From positions 930,001 through 994,000 of the forward strand of contig NC_035796.1 in assembly GCF_001653235.2 (NCBI RefSeq): DNA of 64,000 bases. Reading direction: 5' to 3'. This DNA comes from Pochonia chlamydosporia 170 (Eukaryota; Ascomycota; Sordariomycetes; Hypocreales; Clavicipitaceae). The position numbers and the translations under genes are program-made. The notes below the pieces were generated by a model that worked only from the letters and a program-made list of their open reading frames with translations, was not told the DNA's origin and ran no database searches. This document shows, in pieces, positions 44,584-54,912 of the stretch. How positions within the stretch are numbered: position 1 is the stretch's first letter; every line of letters begins with the position of its first letter.

Positions 44584-44760
44584 GGGGGCTGTTTGGTGTG
44601 CTGGGATATGGTTGTTGTAAAGGGGGTTTGGGGGTGGCTTGCATTACTCGGTTGTGATTATGTAGATAAAGAAATAAGTTAATACAACTAGTGTTTATTT
44701 CATCCTGTCCTAAAAGTAGTAGTCTCGTTGCTACATAACGCCCAGTACAGGTGGCTACAT

Positions 44761-46405
44761 TCATGGCTCTTGAATAACGTTGCCAGACCTCCCAGACTGT
44801 TTGAGGAGTTTGGCTTTGGCAGAGTTGCCTTTCGAGTTAACACGTTTGGTCTGCCGGTCGTTCCATTAGCAGCTTGACTTTGGGTAATGGCTTCTAAGAA
44901 CTTACCTTGAGCTCTTTACGCGGATGGTTGACAATTCGTATCTTCCATGCGTCACCCAGAGTAAGAAGGGATTTGACAACTTGCTTTGAGTCCTACCAAC
45001 TCCAGTCAGTCAAGACCGCAAAGAGTCACGTCTTCGAATACTCACCCTCAAAACACAACATACTTGGCTCAACCGGGCGTCAAACGATTCGTACGGCTCC
45101 TAGCCGCCTTCCGAGACGCACCAGTATGGTACTTGGGTGTCGCCTTGCTGTGATTTGATAGCCGCGGCCTACATTGGTTGTTAATCTAGCTCAACCAGGC
45201 CGTCTTTCTTAGCTACATACCACAATGCCCCATGAAATCATTTCAATGGTCTCGTCATCAGGAATTTGACGCAGCACCTTCTGCTGTTGATTTTCCACGG
45301 GTGGTAGTATGCTAGCAAGTTCCTCCTTTGTAGGTGTGAAGTTTTCCAGTAAAGTCTCAGTCAATATATGCTGCTGCTGGGCGTCCGACCTTGCCTGTAT
45401 CAATCGCGTAATGATGTCGTCTTCTTCGTTCTTGGGCAACACAGCTCTCCACTCCAAAATGTAAGACCAGTCGCAGATGGCATCAAACACTCTGCGAACT
45501 TTTTCCTGATACTCGTCATCCGATTGAGGAAAGGTACTGTCGTTGTCTGGGGATGTACAGCCCAAGGTTTCCTTTCGATGCTGCTGTAGCATGGCTTCCA
45601 GTCGCTGTTTAACGGCTGTTTCATTATTAAACAGCCCCTGAAAAGTCCGGGATGAATGTCCCTTGCTTGTGCGGTACTTGGCTGCCTTCCGACCTGCCCG
45701 GGTGGTTTGAGCAGAGGCAACGTCGTGTCTACTCCTCCGCGCTTGGTGGATTTCAGCGGCATCTTGCACTGAATGGAGACTGTTTTGATGCTCGGGGTTG
45801 CCTGAGTGGTTCCCAATGCTGGTGGAAATGGTTCCCGCGAATAGAAGGCTCTCTTCGTATGGCGCTGCTGGGACTGTATTGTTCTCAACAAAGCTGGCAG
45901 TGGAAAATTCACCCTGGTCGTGGCTGCTCGGGACATGTACACCGTCCAAATTATCCTGTTGTCCGAGACCACCCATCGACTGTAGCGCGCTAAAAGTACT
46001 GCAAGACGGAGTTTTACGTTAGAAAGCATCCCATGTGAAGCTATGCCTGAGAACTGACTTGGTGGTTGCTGGTGAGTAAAGTTGACTAGGCAGGGCCAAC
46101 TCCTGCTGGTTTAGATCTCTGTTGAGGCTCAAATTTTCGTGAGTGTTTGAGCTCTCAAGCATGTTCCCCGCGGGGACCTCGTTACCATCCTCAAACTGCT
46201 CGTCAAGAGGTTGTCCCGTGACCGAGGGGTCGAGAAGCTGACTGTGGTGGACGTTGTGGACGCTCAACCAGACCGACTGCTGAAAAGAATCCAATAGTTC
46301 CATTCCGTTGTCCATAAAGTAGGCACTAGTTGGATCCATACTCAGCGTCGTGAGGGCGTAGAGTGGGCTGCCGTGATGTTGTGATTGGGTCTGTGAATGT
46401 GGCAT
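44761..46405 (-). CDS. Five-exon protein of unknown function
   Basis: Exons 46405-46059, 45998-45221, 45099-45046, 44992-44906 and 44850-44761 sum to 1356 nt, 451 residues. Donors are GTCAGT, GTATGT, GTGAGT and GTAAGT. The N-terminal half is Gln/Ser/Asn-rich and looks disordered. A basic patch ('TTRAGRKAAKYRTSKGHSSR') precedes a conserved-looking helical domain that ends with 'PYESFDARLSQVCCVLR' then 'DSKQVVKSLLTLGDAWKIR' and a Lys/Arg tail. The pattern resembles fungal proteins with a C-terminal 'SK..VKSL' repeat of unknown function, possibly nuclear. A 7-codon first exon at 46560-46540 (donor GTGAGT, acceptor CAG at 46412-46414) would join in phase and give 460 residues. The 121-nt intron 2 contains a stop-delimited stretch that could be a mis-set exon. 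Confidence 0.75.
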
Positions 46406-49270
46406 ATCGATCTGATTCACAGCAATGCAGATAAGTTTACAATGTACTGCGGGAGGATGGGGGAATTCTCAAATAGATACCAGAGACAAGGATGGAACTA
46501 GACTTGCAAACAGAAAACGAAAGCTACTTCATCACTCACTCGTTGGTCGGATATCTGCATGGTTCGTCATGTAGATCGGGAGAGTACACGAGAAACACCT
46601 TTCTCATCTCAGCAAACGCGACCACAATGCCATAGCAGGTGGCTCTCATCGATATCATTTCCCACTTTTTTCAACCGTGAAATGGAAACCAGCAGCTGTT
46701 CATAGAGACTTGATGGTGTCTTTCAAACCTATGACAAGCAGTTTGCCACGTGGTTGTGGACTTCGCAGCTAGGCATCGAGACAGAACTCCTTTAGGCCGA
46801 AGACAAGACCGTTCATAGCCGCTTAAGAGTAAGCCCAAAATAACGCACTTCGTTCCGTTCGATGCAAACGCATTGTGGCGTACTCTATAGCTTTTTGGGA
46901 TTTCCACACCTTGTTCAATAGTCAGACCGGGGTATATCCAGCCCTTTCCCTTGGCCGTTTCCATCTGGTGAATGAACATAGGTGTTGCCTAAACTCAGTA
47001 GCACATACGGATGTATGTGAAGTAAAAAAAGGGGTCAGGAAATCGAAGTTGGACGTCATAAAATCCTTTTCAGCAGAACTAGCTTTCTCATGTGTGGTGT
47101 TTGAGCCAAGGAGCTGGAGAACAACTGCTTCCAGCGCCACCTTCTTTGCATCTAGAAGGCGCGGCTAAAGCCAAGCATATGTACGCCACCTGTAACAACT
47201 TGGCATTTGTTCCTTGATTGAAGATGGAGTGGAGTCAACAGATTGCCGAATTTTCCACCCGCGACGCCCCCAGGTGGCACCCTGAACCTCATGTAGGTGC
47301 ATGATTCGGGATTGTTAATCATCTGGAGTTGTCGTCTAACCGGCGAGCACCGTCGCTCAGCTTCAGCCATGTATTGCCCGTGCCCTGCGATTGTGCCCCA
47401 GAAAATGTAAGATGTCACACCGAGGCTCTGAATGTTCAGATTGATTTCCAATTTGTGTACACTCATGGACATTTGAACGCATTTTTATCGTCATGATTGA
47501 TAATAAGATGGCTGGGGCATTGAGACCAGGTCTCACTGAGCTTGGCCGCAATGCAACATTGGCGGATGTATGGTAGGTGTTTTGTAGTCGAAGAATGTGA
47601 AGAGTAGTTGTACTCTACCTAAATACCTAGGTAGGTAGATGGTTCATCCGAGAGTCAATCGAAAAGATTGCGATGCCCGCGGAACCTGCCTTGCCCCAGG
47701 TTTGGAACCCACCTGACAGTTCAGTTGCTTAACCGCGGGTAGGACACAACATGCCATTGTGGGGACAACCTGGCTTCTCGTTTATCAACCTAACGATTAA
47801 GTTTGGTATTCAACAAGACCAGACCTGGCATTATTGTCCAGCCCTTGAATTTTGACATGGTTGAGCGGTCCACTTGCTCGTTAGCTGAGTTTCGCTCGAA
47901 ACATGATGCCAAGCACTTATGTGTAATTTGTGGTGTATTCATAAGCGATGAATCGGACACTTGTTGATGCTCTCTTTTGTCAGCTCGAATACCGTCCGAT
48001 CCCTATGACCGAGGGATCAACCACATCGGATGTGTCGGAACCCCAAACACAGAACAGTGTACCGCAGGCTAGGAAAAGCACTCTGCAACCCAAAGTTAAG
48101 TCGTTCTCACAAGCTAGAGTAAAGTGCAGTCAACGAAGTGTACGGCGGCAGGGGGCAGCAGGGCACACATATCAGCCGCAAACTAAGGGAGACAATGACA
48201 AAGACGGATTGCTAAGTCCGTGGAATACTCATGCCCCGCTTGAAACTAAAGAGCGAAAAAGGAAGGGGTTCAGCAAACGTGTCCAAGTGTGGGAAGTTAG
48301 GTGGAGTTTGAGAAGCCTGCAATTGACTCTAGTATCTGGACGAATGTGTTTGGTTTTGGGTTGCCATGACATGAGTTGGTGTTAGAGATTCTCAGATTGC
48401 GGGGTTGGAACGGGCAGTTGCCTTAGAAGGGACTGATATGGACAGTAAGCGGGTATCCTGACAGCCACAAAACTACAGGCAGGCGCGGACTGGGTTCCTT
48501 CTCTCCATCGCATCAATTGATGTGTCCACATGTGTGCTGGTCGCTTCAATGAATGCACATCAGCCTGCATGTGGCCTTTTCGAAAATCTGCTCCGTAACA
48601 TGGTCGGTCGTTCGGTCTCGCTTTGCCCGTCGTCTCAGCACTTGCCCAGATTGATTTCACTCACCTCAGCCAAAACATGCCCGGTGGCTTCTGTGCCACC
48701 TCCACTCCCGGCCACATCCCCTGTCCACCCTCCATCCCATGCCATCCCATCCATGCCAATTGAATATTCCGCTGGCCTCGCGGCAGCCTTTGCCACTCAC
48801 CTCCAGTCTTGGCCTTCCATCACATTCGGGCCAAGCATTCGGCAAACATTCTTCGACCCCTGTCACCCCGTCCCACCCCCGACCCAATTTATGATCCAAC
48901 GGGCAATTTTTTGGATTGGGGTCGTTTGACTTAGCATGGCCTGTATTGTGATGCCTTGACCATCAATCCCCATATAATAGCCCGCCATGCTACCGACCTC
49001 GGCCAGGTGGTGATGAATATTTCTTTCGTTGCTCTTCCTCGGACCTTGCAATAAGGCATCGTTCATCTCCTGTCGCTGTTTGCAAGCGCGGGGATTGTGA
49101 CGCGTCAGTCGGTTATACGCTCCTCTGTTTCGCCCTACAAGTTTACTTGAGGTTCCTTTTTTGTCTCCTGTCCAGCAGACGCTCCCGCACGCGTATTCGC
49201 GGAATCGCGAAGCACAAAGTACAACGGCCCGAGACCTAATTGCCATCGGAGGAGTTTCTCTACCGAAACA
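46406..49270. other. Intergenic, 2.9 kb, no gene seen
   Basis: Promoters of the five-exon gene (minus) and the MFS gene (plus), plus about 2 kb of non-coding sequence. A palindromic 'acctaggtaggta' motif lies near 47627-47637. A possible first exon of the five-exon gene is at 46540-46560. Frames at 46671-47551 and 47948-48385 have no family features. Confidence 0.45.
49098..49107. promoter_or_regulatory. TGACGCGTCA palindrome upstream of the MFS gene
   Basis: Perfect 10-bp palindrome containing ACGCGT and resembling both an MluI cell-cycle box and a CRE-like bZIP site, 164 nt before the start codon at 49271. Site function is inferred from sequence only. Confidence 0.35.
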
Positions 49271-50982
49271 ATGGCGGTTGCTGCAGATGAAAAGAAGAGC
49301 GACTCGCTCAATGAGCCTCAAATTGGCGAATCTGGTGTGCTCTCTGAAGCACACGAACAGCATCTCAAGGATGGCAATTCCAGCGAGGACGAGGTCGTCA
49401 AGTGCCCGTCGCACACGACCGAATTCCGCCTCCTAACAAAGATTGATCTTCATGTGGTGCCATTTCTTTGCGTCATGTACTTGCTGGCTTTTCTTGGTAC
49501 GAAAATTCATTTCCCCCGTGTAGTTGCTGCAATTGGGCGTCACGAATCGTTGTGCTAACTTGCATCTTTCTTGCAGATAGAGTCAATATCGCCAATGCAA
49601 GGATTTTTGACCTGGAGAAAGACTTGGGCATGCAAAACCCCTCACAATTCAACACCGCTATTGTCATCTTCTTTGTGCCTTATGTCCTCTTCGAGATTCC
49701 ATCCAACATTCTCCTCAAGAAATTTAAGCCATCAACATGGCTATCCCTGAATATGTTTCTCTTCGGGTTTACCACAATAATGCAGGGTGTAGTGACAAGC
49801 TACGGAGGCTTGCTGACAACCCGATTCTTCCTCGGTCTGTTCGAAACTGGCATGTTCCCTGGTGGTAAGTAACCTCTCGCTCACGGAAGACATTATTGCT
49901 ACACACTTTGTATATGTTCTTGTCAATTGCAATATCCTAACTTCTCTCTTTCTTCTTTAGCTTTCTATCTTATTGGCATGTGGTATCGTAGACACGAGGC
50001 GCAACGACGATACTCGTTCTTCTTCAACAGCACAACTCTTGCTGGTGCTTTTGGCGGACTATTGGCTGCTGCGATCGGCAAAATGAGTGGCCTGCGCGGA
50101 TACAGTGGATGGCGCTGGATTTTCATCATTGAGGGCGGCTTGACTGTGTTTGTCAGCTTCTTCTTCTACTTCTGGCTTCCCAACTTTCCAGAGCAGGCAA
50201 AGTGGCTCAAGGACGATGAACGCGACTATGTCGCAGCCCGACTTCGCCTTGACCAAGGTAAAGCTGGATTGGATCGCAAGATTACCTTGCGTGATGTTGG
50301 AAACATCTTCAAAGACTACAAGGTCATTGTCGGAGGATTCATGTATTTCGGACTGATCGTTCCGGCTTACGGGTACGCCTACTTTGCGCCAACCATTCTG
50401 AACGGCTACGGTTATGGCAAGATCGAGACCCAGCTACGAAGTGTGCCGCCTTGGGTTGCGGCGTTCGGTTTCTCCATGATGTGCGCCTACGCCTCGGACA
50501 AGCTACGACACCGAGCCCTTTTCGCTGTCATCCCAATCTGTATTGCGATTTCCGGCTTCGCCATCCTTCTTACAGTTCACACCAACCTGAATGCGCAATA
50601 TTCTGCTCTCTTCTTAGCAGCCATGGGTGCCTATACAGCTATGCCAATCATTGTGTGTTGGTTCAACATGAACCTCGGTGGCCATCACCGCCGAGCCGTT
50701 GGTAGTGCCTGGCAAGTTGGCTTCGGAAACCTGGGCGGTATCATTGCTGCGTTCGCCTTCAAGCAAGACACGGGTGCCAAGAAAGCTCAAGACTTCAAGC
50801 TCGGCTACGATCTGTGCATTGCATTCTGTTGCGTCTCTATTGTGGCTTGCGTTATTTACGCATTCGCCTGCTGGAAGGCAAACAGTGACCGTCGAAATGG
50901 GAAGCATGATGTGAGCCATTTGTCAGAAGACGACCAATTGGCGCTTGGCGACATGAATCCCAAATACCGCTATCTGCTGTAG
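49271..50982 (+). CDS. MFS anion:cation symporter, Dal5/Tna1 type
   Basis: Three exons, 49271-49496, 49577-49864 and 49961-50982, give 511 residues; introns are 80 and 96 nt. After a charged N-terminal tail of about 50 residues, about 12 hydrophobic segments appear. Family marks are 'LAFLDRVNIANAR' at the first loop, 'YVLFEIPSNILLKKFKPSTW', 'FETGMFPGAFYLIGMWYRR', and 'WRWIFIIEGG', the signature of the fungal allantoate/nicotinate/pantothenate-type permeases (anion:cation symporter family). It imports a small organic acid or vitamin-like anion with protons across the plasma membrane; the true substrate (nicotinate, allantoate, biotin or other) is not decidable here. The first intron directly follows the first membrane segment, a common position in this family. 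Confidence 0.93.
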
Positions 50983-51736
50983 TGTTTTGCTAAATGGGAG
51001 ATGGATTTTGGATTGTTAATTTCAAAGTTTGTTTACCTATTTAGGTATGATACCATTTTACATACAAATAGAGTCTCGTTATGTAATCCTGGATGTTAAT
51101 ACAAATGTTGGCTTCAAAGCATCTGCAATCCCCGATGACATTATAAATAAACTGCATACTCGTATAGTTTGATTCCTTCTATGTATTCCCCGTTGAAGAA
51201 ATAAGCTAGGCCCTATATGGCCTGTGAATGTGTTGTAGCATAGCGGGTGCAAGTGGCAATGCTCATATTTGATCTCTTTTGTCGCACATTGTCATTGAGC
51301 CGCATACCTGGAGCGCCTGGCTGTCAATGTAGCTGCACATCGAATACTTCACCTAGGAGACGCTACCCTGTCTCGCTTGTGACAAAGAAAAATCATTTCT
51401 GACCCGAACAGATGCTGTCCGCTCCGGCAACGGCGACCTCGTGGGTCCCAAAACGGATCGGTTCCAAACTTCACGGTGATACCAGCCGGAATGGTCACGA
51501 CAAGATCCACCAAACCTGTCTGGAAGCTCGACCCCTCCCCCACCAGAGCAACAAAGACTAAAATAGCGGATTGTGAACACAAGTGCGCGCCCTTCGATGG
51601 AAGCCCCACGAACATTCTTACATCACAACAGTGCTAGACAGGCAGAATATAAAGCGGAATTGCCCATTGATGAACAATTGATCTGTTCAAGAGGCCAATT
51701 GATCTAGATCTTGATCTATAATACACGAGATACACA
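50983..51736. other. Intergenic
   Basis: 3' flank of the MFS gene and promoter of the GNAT gene. No gene seen. Confidence 0.45.
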
Positions 51737-52340
51737 ATGGCTACAGTCCGACATGCTCGCCGGGAGGGTATGACCTCATTGAGGAAAATTGTACAACCAT
51801 CCCATGCCACCTGACTAACTGACGATAGATGCGCCCGTGATCCTCGAGCTCATTCAAGCTTTGGCCGACTATGAAAAAGAGCCTGATGCCGTCGAGGCTA
51901 CTGTCGAATCTCTCGAAAGGACGATTGCCTTTGCGCCCTCCGATTCAGCCGGCAATGATGCCACGGTCCCCAACACGGAAGCTATTACTCCTGACCGACC
52001 GTCGCGGTGCTTGCTACTGTTCTCCCCTGAGGGAAAGGCAGTCGGAATGGCGCTGTATTTCTACAGCTACAGCACATGGAGGGCCAAGGCTGGTATCCAT
52101 CTGGAGGATCTTTTCGTCCAGCCCTCTGAGAGAGGGAGAGGGTACGGCAAGAGGTTGTTGGTCGAGCTGGCGAAGCAGGTTGTTGCGATGAAGGGCGGAA
52201 GATTGGAGTGGGTTGTTCTCAAGTGGAACGAGCCCAGCATCAAGTTTTATGAGAGTATTGGGGCCAAGGCGTTGGATGAGTGGGTTGGTATGCGCGTAGA
52301 TGGCGAGGGATTAGAAAAGTTGGCCTGTTGCATGGATTAG
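51737..52340 (+). CDS. GNAT N-acetyltransferase
   Basis: Two exons, 51737-51767 and 51829-52340, give 180 residues; the first exon encodes only 10 residues plus one base, which is why the gene is easy to mis-start. The 61-nt intron has GTATGA, CTAAC and GATAG. The protein begins 'MATVRHARREDAPVILELI', a typical GNAT N-terminus, and holds the acetyl-CoA loop 'RGRGYGKRLL' (R/Q-x-x-G-x-G/A) and the 'LKWNEPSIKFYESIGAK' motif near the end. The group includes diamine and spermidine acetyltransferases (SAT1-like), so a polyamine or small-amine substrate is plausible. The stop lies 81 nt from the convergent Cup1-like gene. Confidence 0.9.
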
Positions 52341-52421
52341 AACCCGTATCGCGCACGATCAGGCAACGAAGATATAGAGAAAAGTAAAAGGCTAGACCGG
52401 GGGGATAATAGTCCAGGCAAT

Positions 52422-53519
52422 TTAAAATTCGAGCCTTTCTTGTATCCTGTTGCCTCTCTTGTCCACACCCTTAAAAATACCCAGCTGAGCTGCCGTGGCA
52501 GTGGGTAGGTTGTCGAACGGTTTCCCCCACACAAGCGTCTCTTTGTTAGTGTCGGGGTTTCGAACAACGGTTGGGGTGAGCTGCCACGTCCTGTTGTACG
52601 CTCGACGGAACCATCTGTTCGAAACTTGCTTGCCACGCTCTCGCCCACCGTACGGACCAGTGTCGCGCTGTCCGGTCCTACGTTGTCGTGGCATGCTCCT
52701 GGGTAGCTCAACTCTTGCGGCCGGCGCAGTGGCATAAGATTCCCAATTCCATTCGTTGACCTGCGAAGTCGCCTCTTCGGAAGGGTAATGGCGTCGATGA
52801 GGCACAGTCCATTCACCCTGTTCTTGAGCTCCGTTGCCCAGTCGTTGCAGCAAGTCCCATTCCCACTTGCGGGTCGGAGGCATGATCTTGTCAGCGTGTG
52901 TCTTCCACCAGTTAGCTCGCTTCGTTCTCACGAGGCTCTCAGCAGGCGGATTCCCCCATATATTCGTCTTGGGGACATTTTGGTCGGGGTCCAGCAACTT
53001 CACTGCCCTGTTAGGCCAGCTGGTGGAGTGTTTGGTTTCTCTCTGGTGCTGCTTCTGTGATTCTAGATTCCTCAATAGTTTTGGCAGCTCCCATTTGTCC
53101 AAAAACGCATGCTTGGGTTTGCGATCTGGCGTCGGGGTAGCCTCATTCCTTGCCCGCTCCATTAATGATTCTAGTTCTTTGGTGTCACTGGGAACCCGCC
53201 GAGCCCCTGGCATCACGAGTATTGACATAAGCTCTCGTCTTCTTCTGCCGATTCTCCCGAATGCTGTGAGCATCAAGTTTTGCATGGCCATTTTGTCGCC
53301 GCTATTGGCAGCTCGTAGGTTTCGGAGCGCCGACCGAGCATGTGATAGTCGGGATTTCGTATGGACTCCATCTTTTTGAGGTTTGTGAAATCTGGTTCGG
53401 AGCGTGGAGGCGATGACCGGGCGGAAAGCTGGCGGAAGGTAGGACACTTCCCGGAGAAGATGGCGATAGAGTTGGATAGGTGGGAGAGACTTTGGGAGAG
53501 GATATGCTGGGGCGGGCAT
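52422..53519 (-). CDS. LYR-motif protein, Cup1-like
   Basis: Single-exon gene of 365 residues. An LYR tripeptide (Leu17-Tyr18-Arg19) sits in 'PPIQLYRHLLREVSYLPP', the mark of the mitochondrial Complex1_LYR group, followed by a basic helical domain of about 90 residues. The remainder is rich in Trp, Arg and Pro ('WGNPPAESLVRTKRANWW', 'RWFRRAYNRTWQLTP') and very basic, consistent with a mitochondrial matrix protein of the fungal Cup1-like group (LYR-motif protein Cup1-like N-terminal domain). LYR proteins bind acyl carrier protein and help assemble respiratory or ribosomal complexes; the role here is inferred. The start at 53519 matches the family's short N-terminus. Confidence 0.85.
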   Translation of the reverse strand: MPAPAYPLPKSLPPIQLYRHLLREVSYLPPAFRPVIASTLRTRFHKPQKDGVHTKSRLSHARSALRNLRAANSGDKMAMQNLMLTAFGRIGRRRRELMSILVMPGARRVPSDTKELESLMERARNEATPTPDRKPKHAFLDKWELPKLLRNLESQKQHQRETKHSTSWPNRAVKLLDPDQNVPKTNIWGNPPAESLVRTKRANWWKTHADKIMPPTRKWEWDLLQRLGNGAQEQGEWTVPHRRHYPSEEATSQVNEWNWESYATAPAARVELPRSMPRQRRTGQRDTGPYGGRERGKQVSNRWFRRAYNRTWQLTPTVVRNPDTNKETLVWGKPFDNLPTATAAQLGIFKGVDKRGNRIQERLEF

Positions 53520-54912
53520 TGTGGCGAGAAATGAGAGGACAAAAGAGGTGAGGTGAGTGATAATTAAAACAAGATAGTATACATTGTATTAATAGAGGAG
53601 TTGGGGCGTTTCATTTAACATTAAGTGATGCTCATTTGATGGTGTGGAATTTGGTTGAGCTGCAATCTGATAACCAAAGGAGTGGTTTTCTTATCGTCGG
53701 GCCGGACCAACTTCGGGTCGTGTGGTGCCAGCTGCATTCACAGCAGGCAACATGGAGTAGGTCCAGCTCGAGCAGAACTTGGAACGGCGAACCAGCTTGT
53801 CGCATCAACTCCTCCGTACTCGCAGTGACTTGGCCATACAGTCAGGTTTCAAATGTAAAACCAACAAAAGGTTTCATTCGCTGACTTTTAGAATTATTTC
53901 ATTGGATGGCGAGGGATGTCAAATGTTGTGCATCTGACTTGTGCAGGCACTTTACACGACCCACCGATGAACCGCTCAAGCACCACAGGGAACAGCCAAC
54001 ATTGAAATTCGGGGCCGCGACGACGCGTGACACGCTGACACGACTGATTCACGAAACAGACACGCTTGCTTTAATTGAATTGCGACATTCCACGGTGACG
54101 CGCCGCAACTCACAGTCAGTCTATCGCATGGAGTCTCGTCATGACCTTGGTTTTAGACAGGAACTGGCGAAGCTTGTCTTGTTTCCATAGTACTGTACCC
54201 CTCGTTTGAGATTGCGTGTGTTCGTAGAGCATTCGCATTCTGCTTCTTCGAAAGCCAGGTGGACCAAGATAAGTCCTAGGACTCTGTGCAACTTGCAAAC
54301 GCCAGTCCAGTGATTGCATCCAATTGCTCTGCACGGAGTGTTTTGACGTATTCATTTATGTTTTATTTATTTTTGACAAACGAGGCCACACCGACACAGA
54401 CAGTTGCACAGAGTTTGCCGTCCAATCTGGTCGCAGTCCAATTGACCAGTCTTGGCTAGATGAGAAGTGAAGCGCCGTCTTGCAGGTCTGGTCCATGTCA
54501 AGTCCCCTCTCTCCACCATTTGCACTTGCACTTGCACTGTCTCTCGCTTGTGCAAGCATAATTACCACCGCGCTGCCCTGCGAACTAACCCACTTACTCC
54601 GCCATTCATTTCGCCTACAGCTTGGACTCGGATTCCAACAAACTCCTCGTCTTCGTCGCAAATTCTTCTTAGTTCGGCATTTGCGACTTGATAGAGCAGT
54701 CGGGCATCGCGCTGCCGTTCTCGTGCGCGCGCATATGACCTTTGACAGCGCTCGGCACCTTCTCAAATCGTCAGCTTCAACGGCAGCCTTCGTCTCCCTT
54801 GACAGCTGATTCCGCTCACGACGACACCACGGCGCAGTATTCGCGGCCCCTCTTCCTTTCCTCTGTTGCGTCTCGCAATCCGCTCTTTTAATACACTGCG
54901 AAGGCAGTCAAA
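53520..54912. other. Divergent promoter region of the Cup1-like and Mbp1 genes
   Basis: 1.4 kb. It holds an MluI box at 54023-54028 and a GACGCG half-site near 54097. Only short chance frames are present. Confidence 0.5.
54023..54028. promoter_or_regulatory. MluI cell-cycle box (ACGCGT)
   Basis: Exact match to the site bound by the MBF complex, about 885 nt upstream of the Mbp1-like start. A second GACGCG-type site lies about 70 nt further on. A single 6-bp match is weak evidence on its own. Confidence 0.3.

Noticed and set aside
48863..49414. 183-codon minus frame overlapping the MFS start
   Set aside because: Overlaps the well supported MFS gene and has no features.
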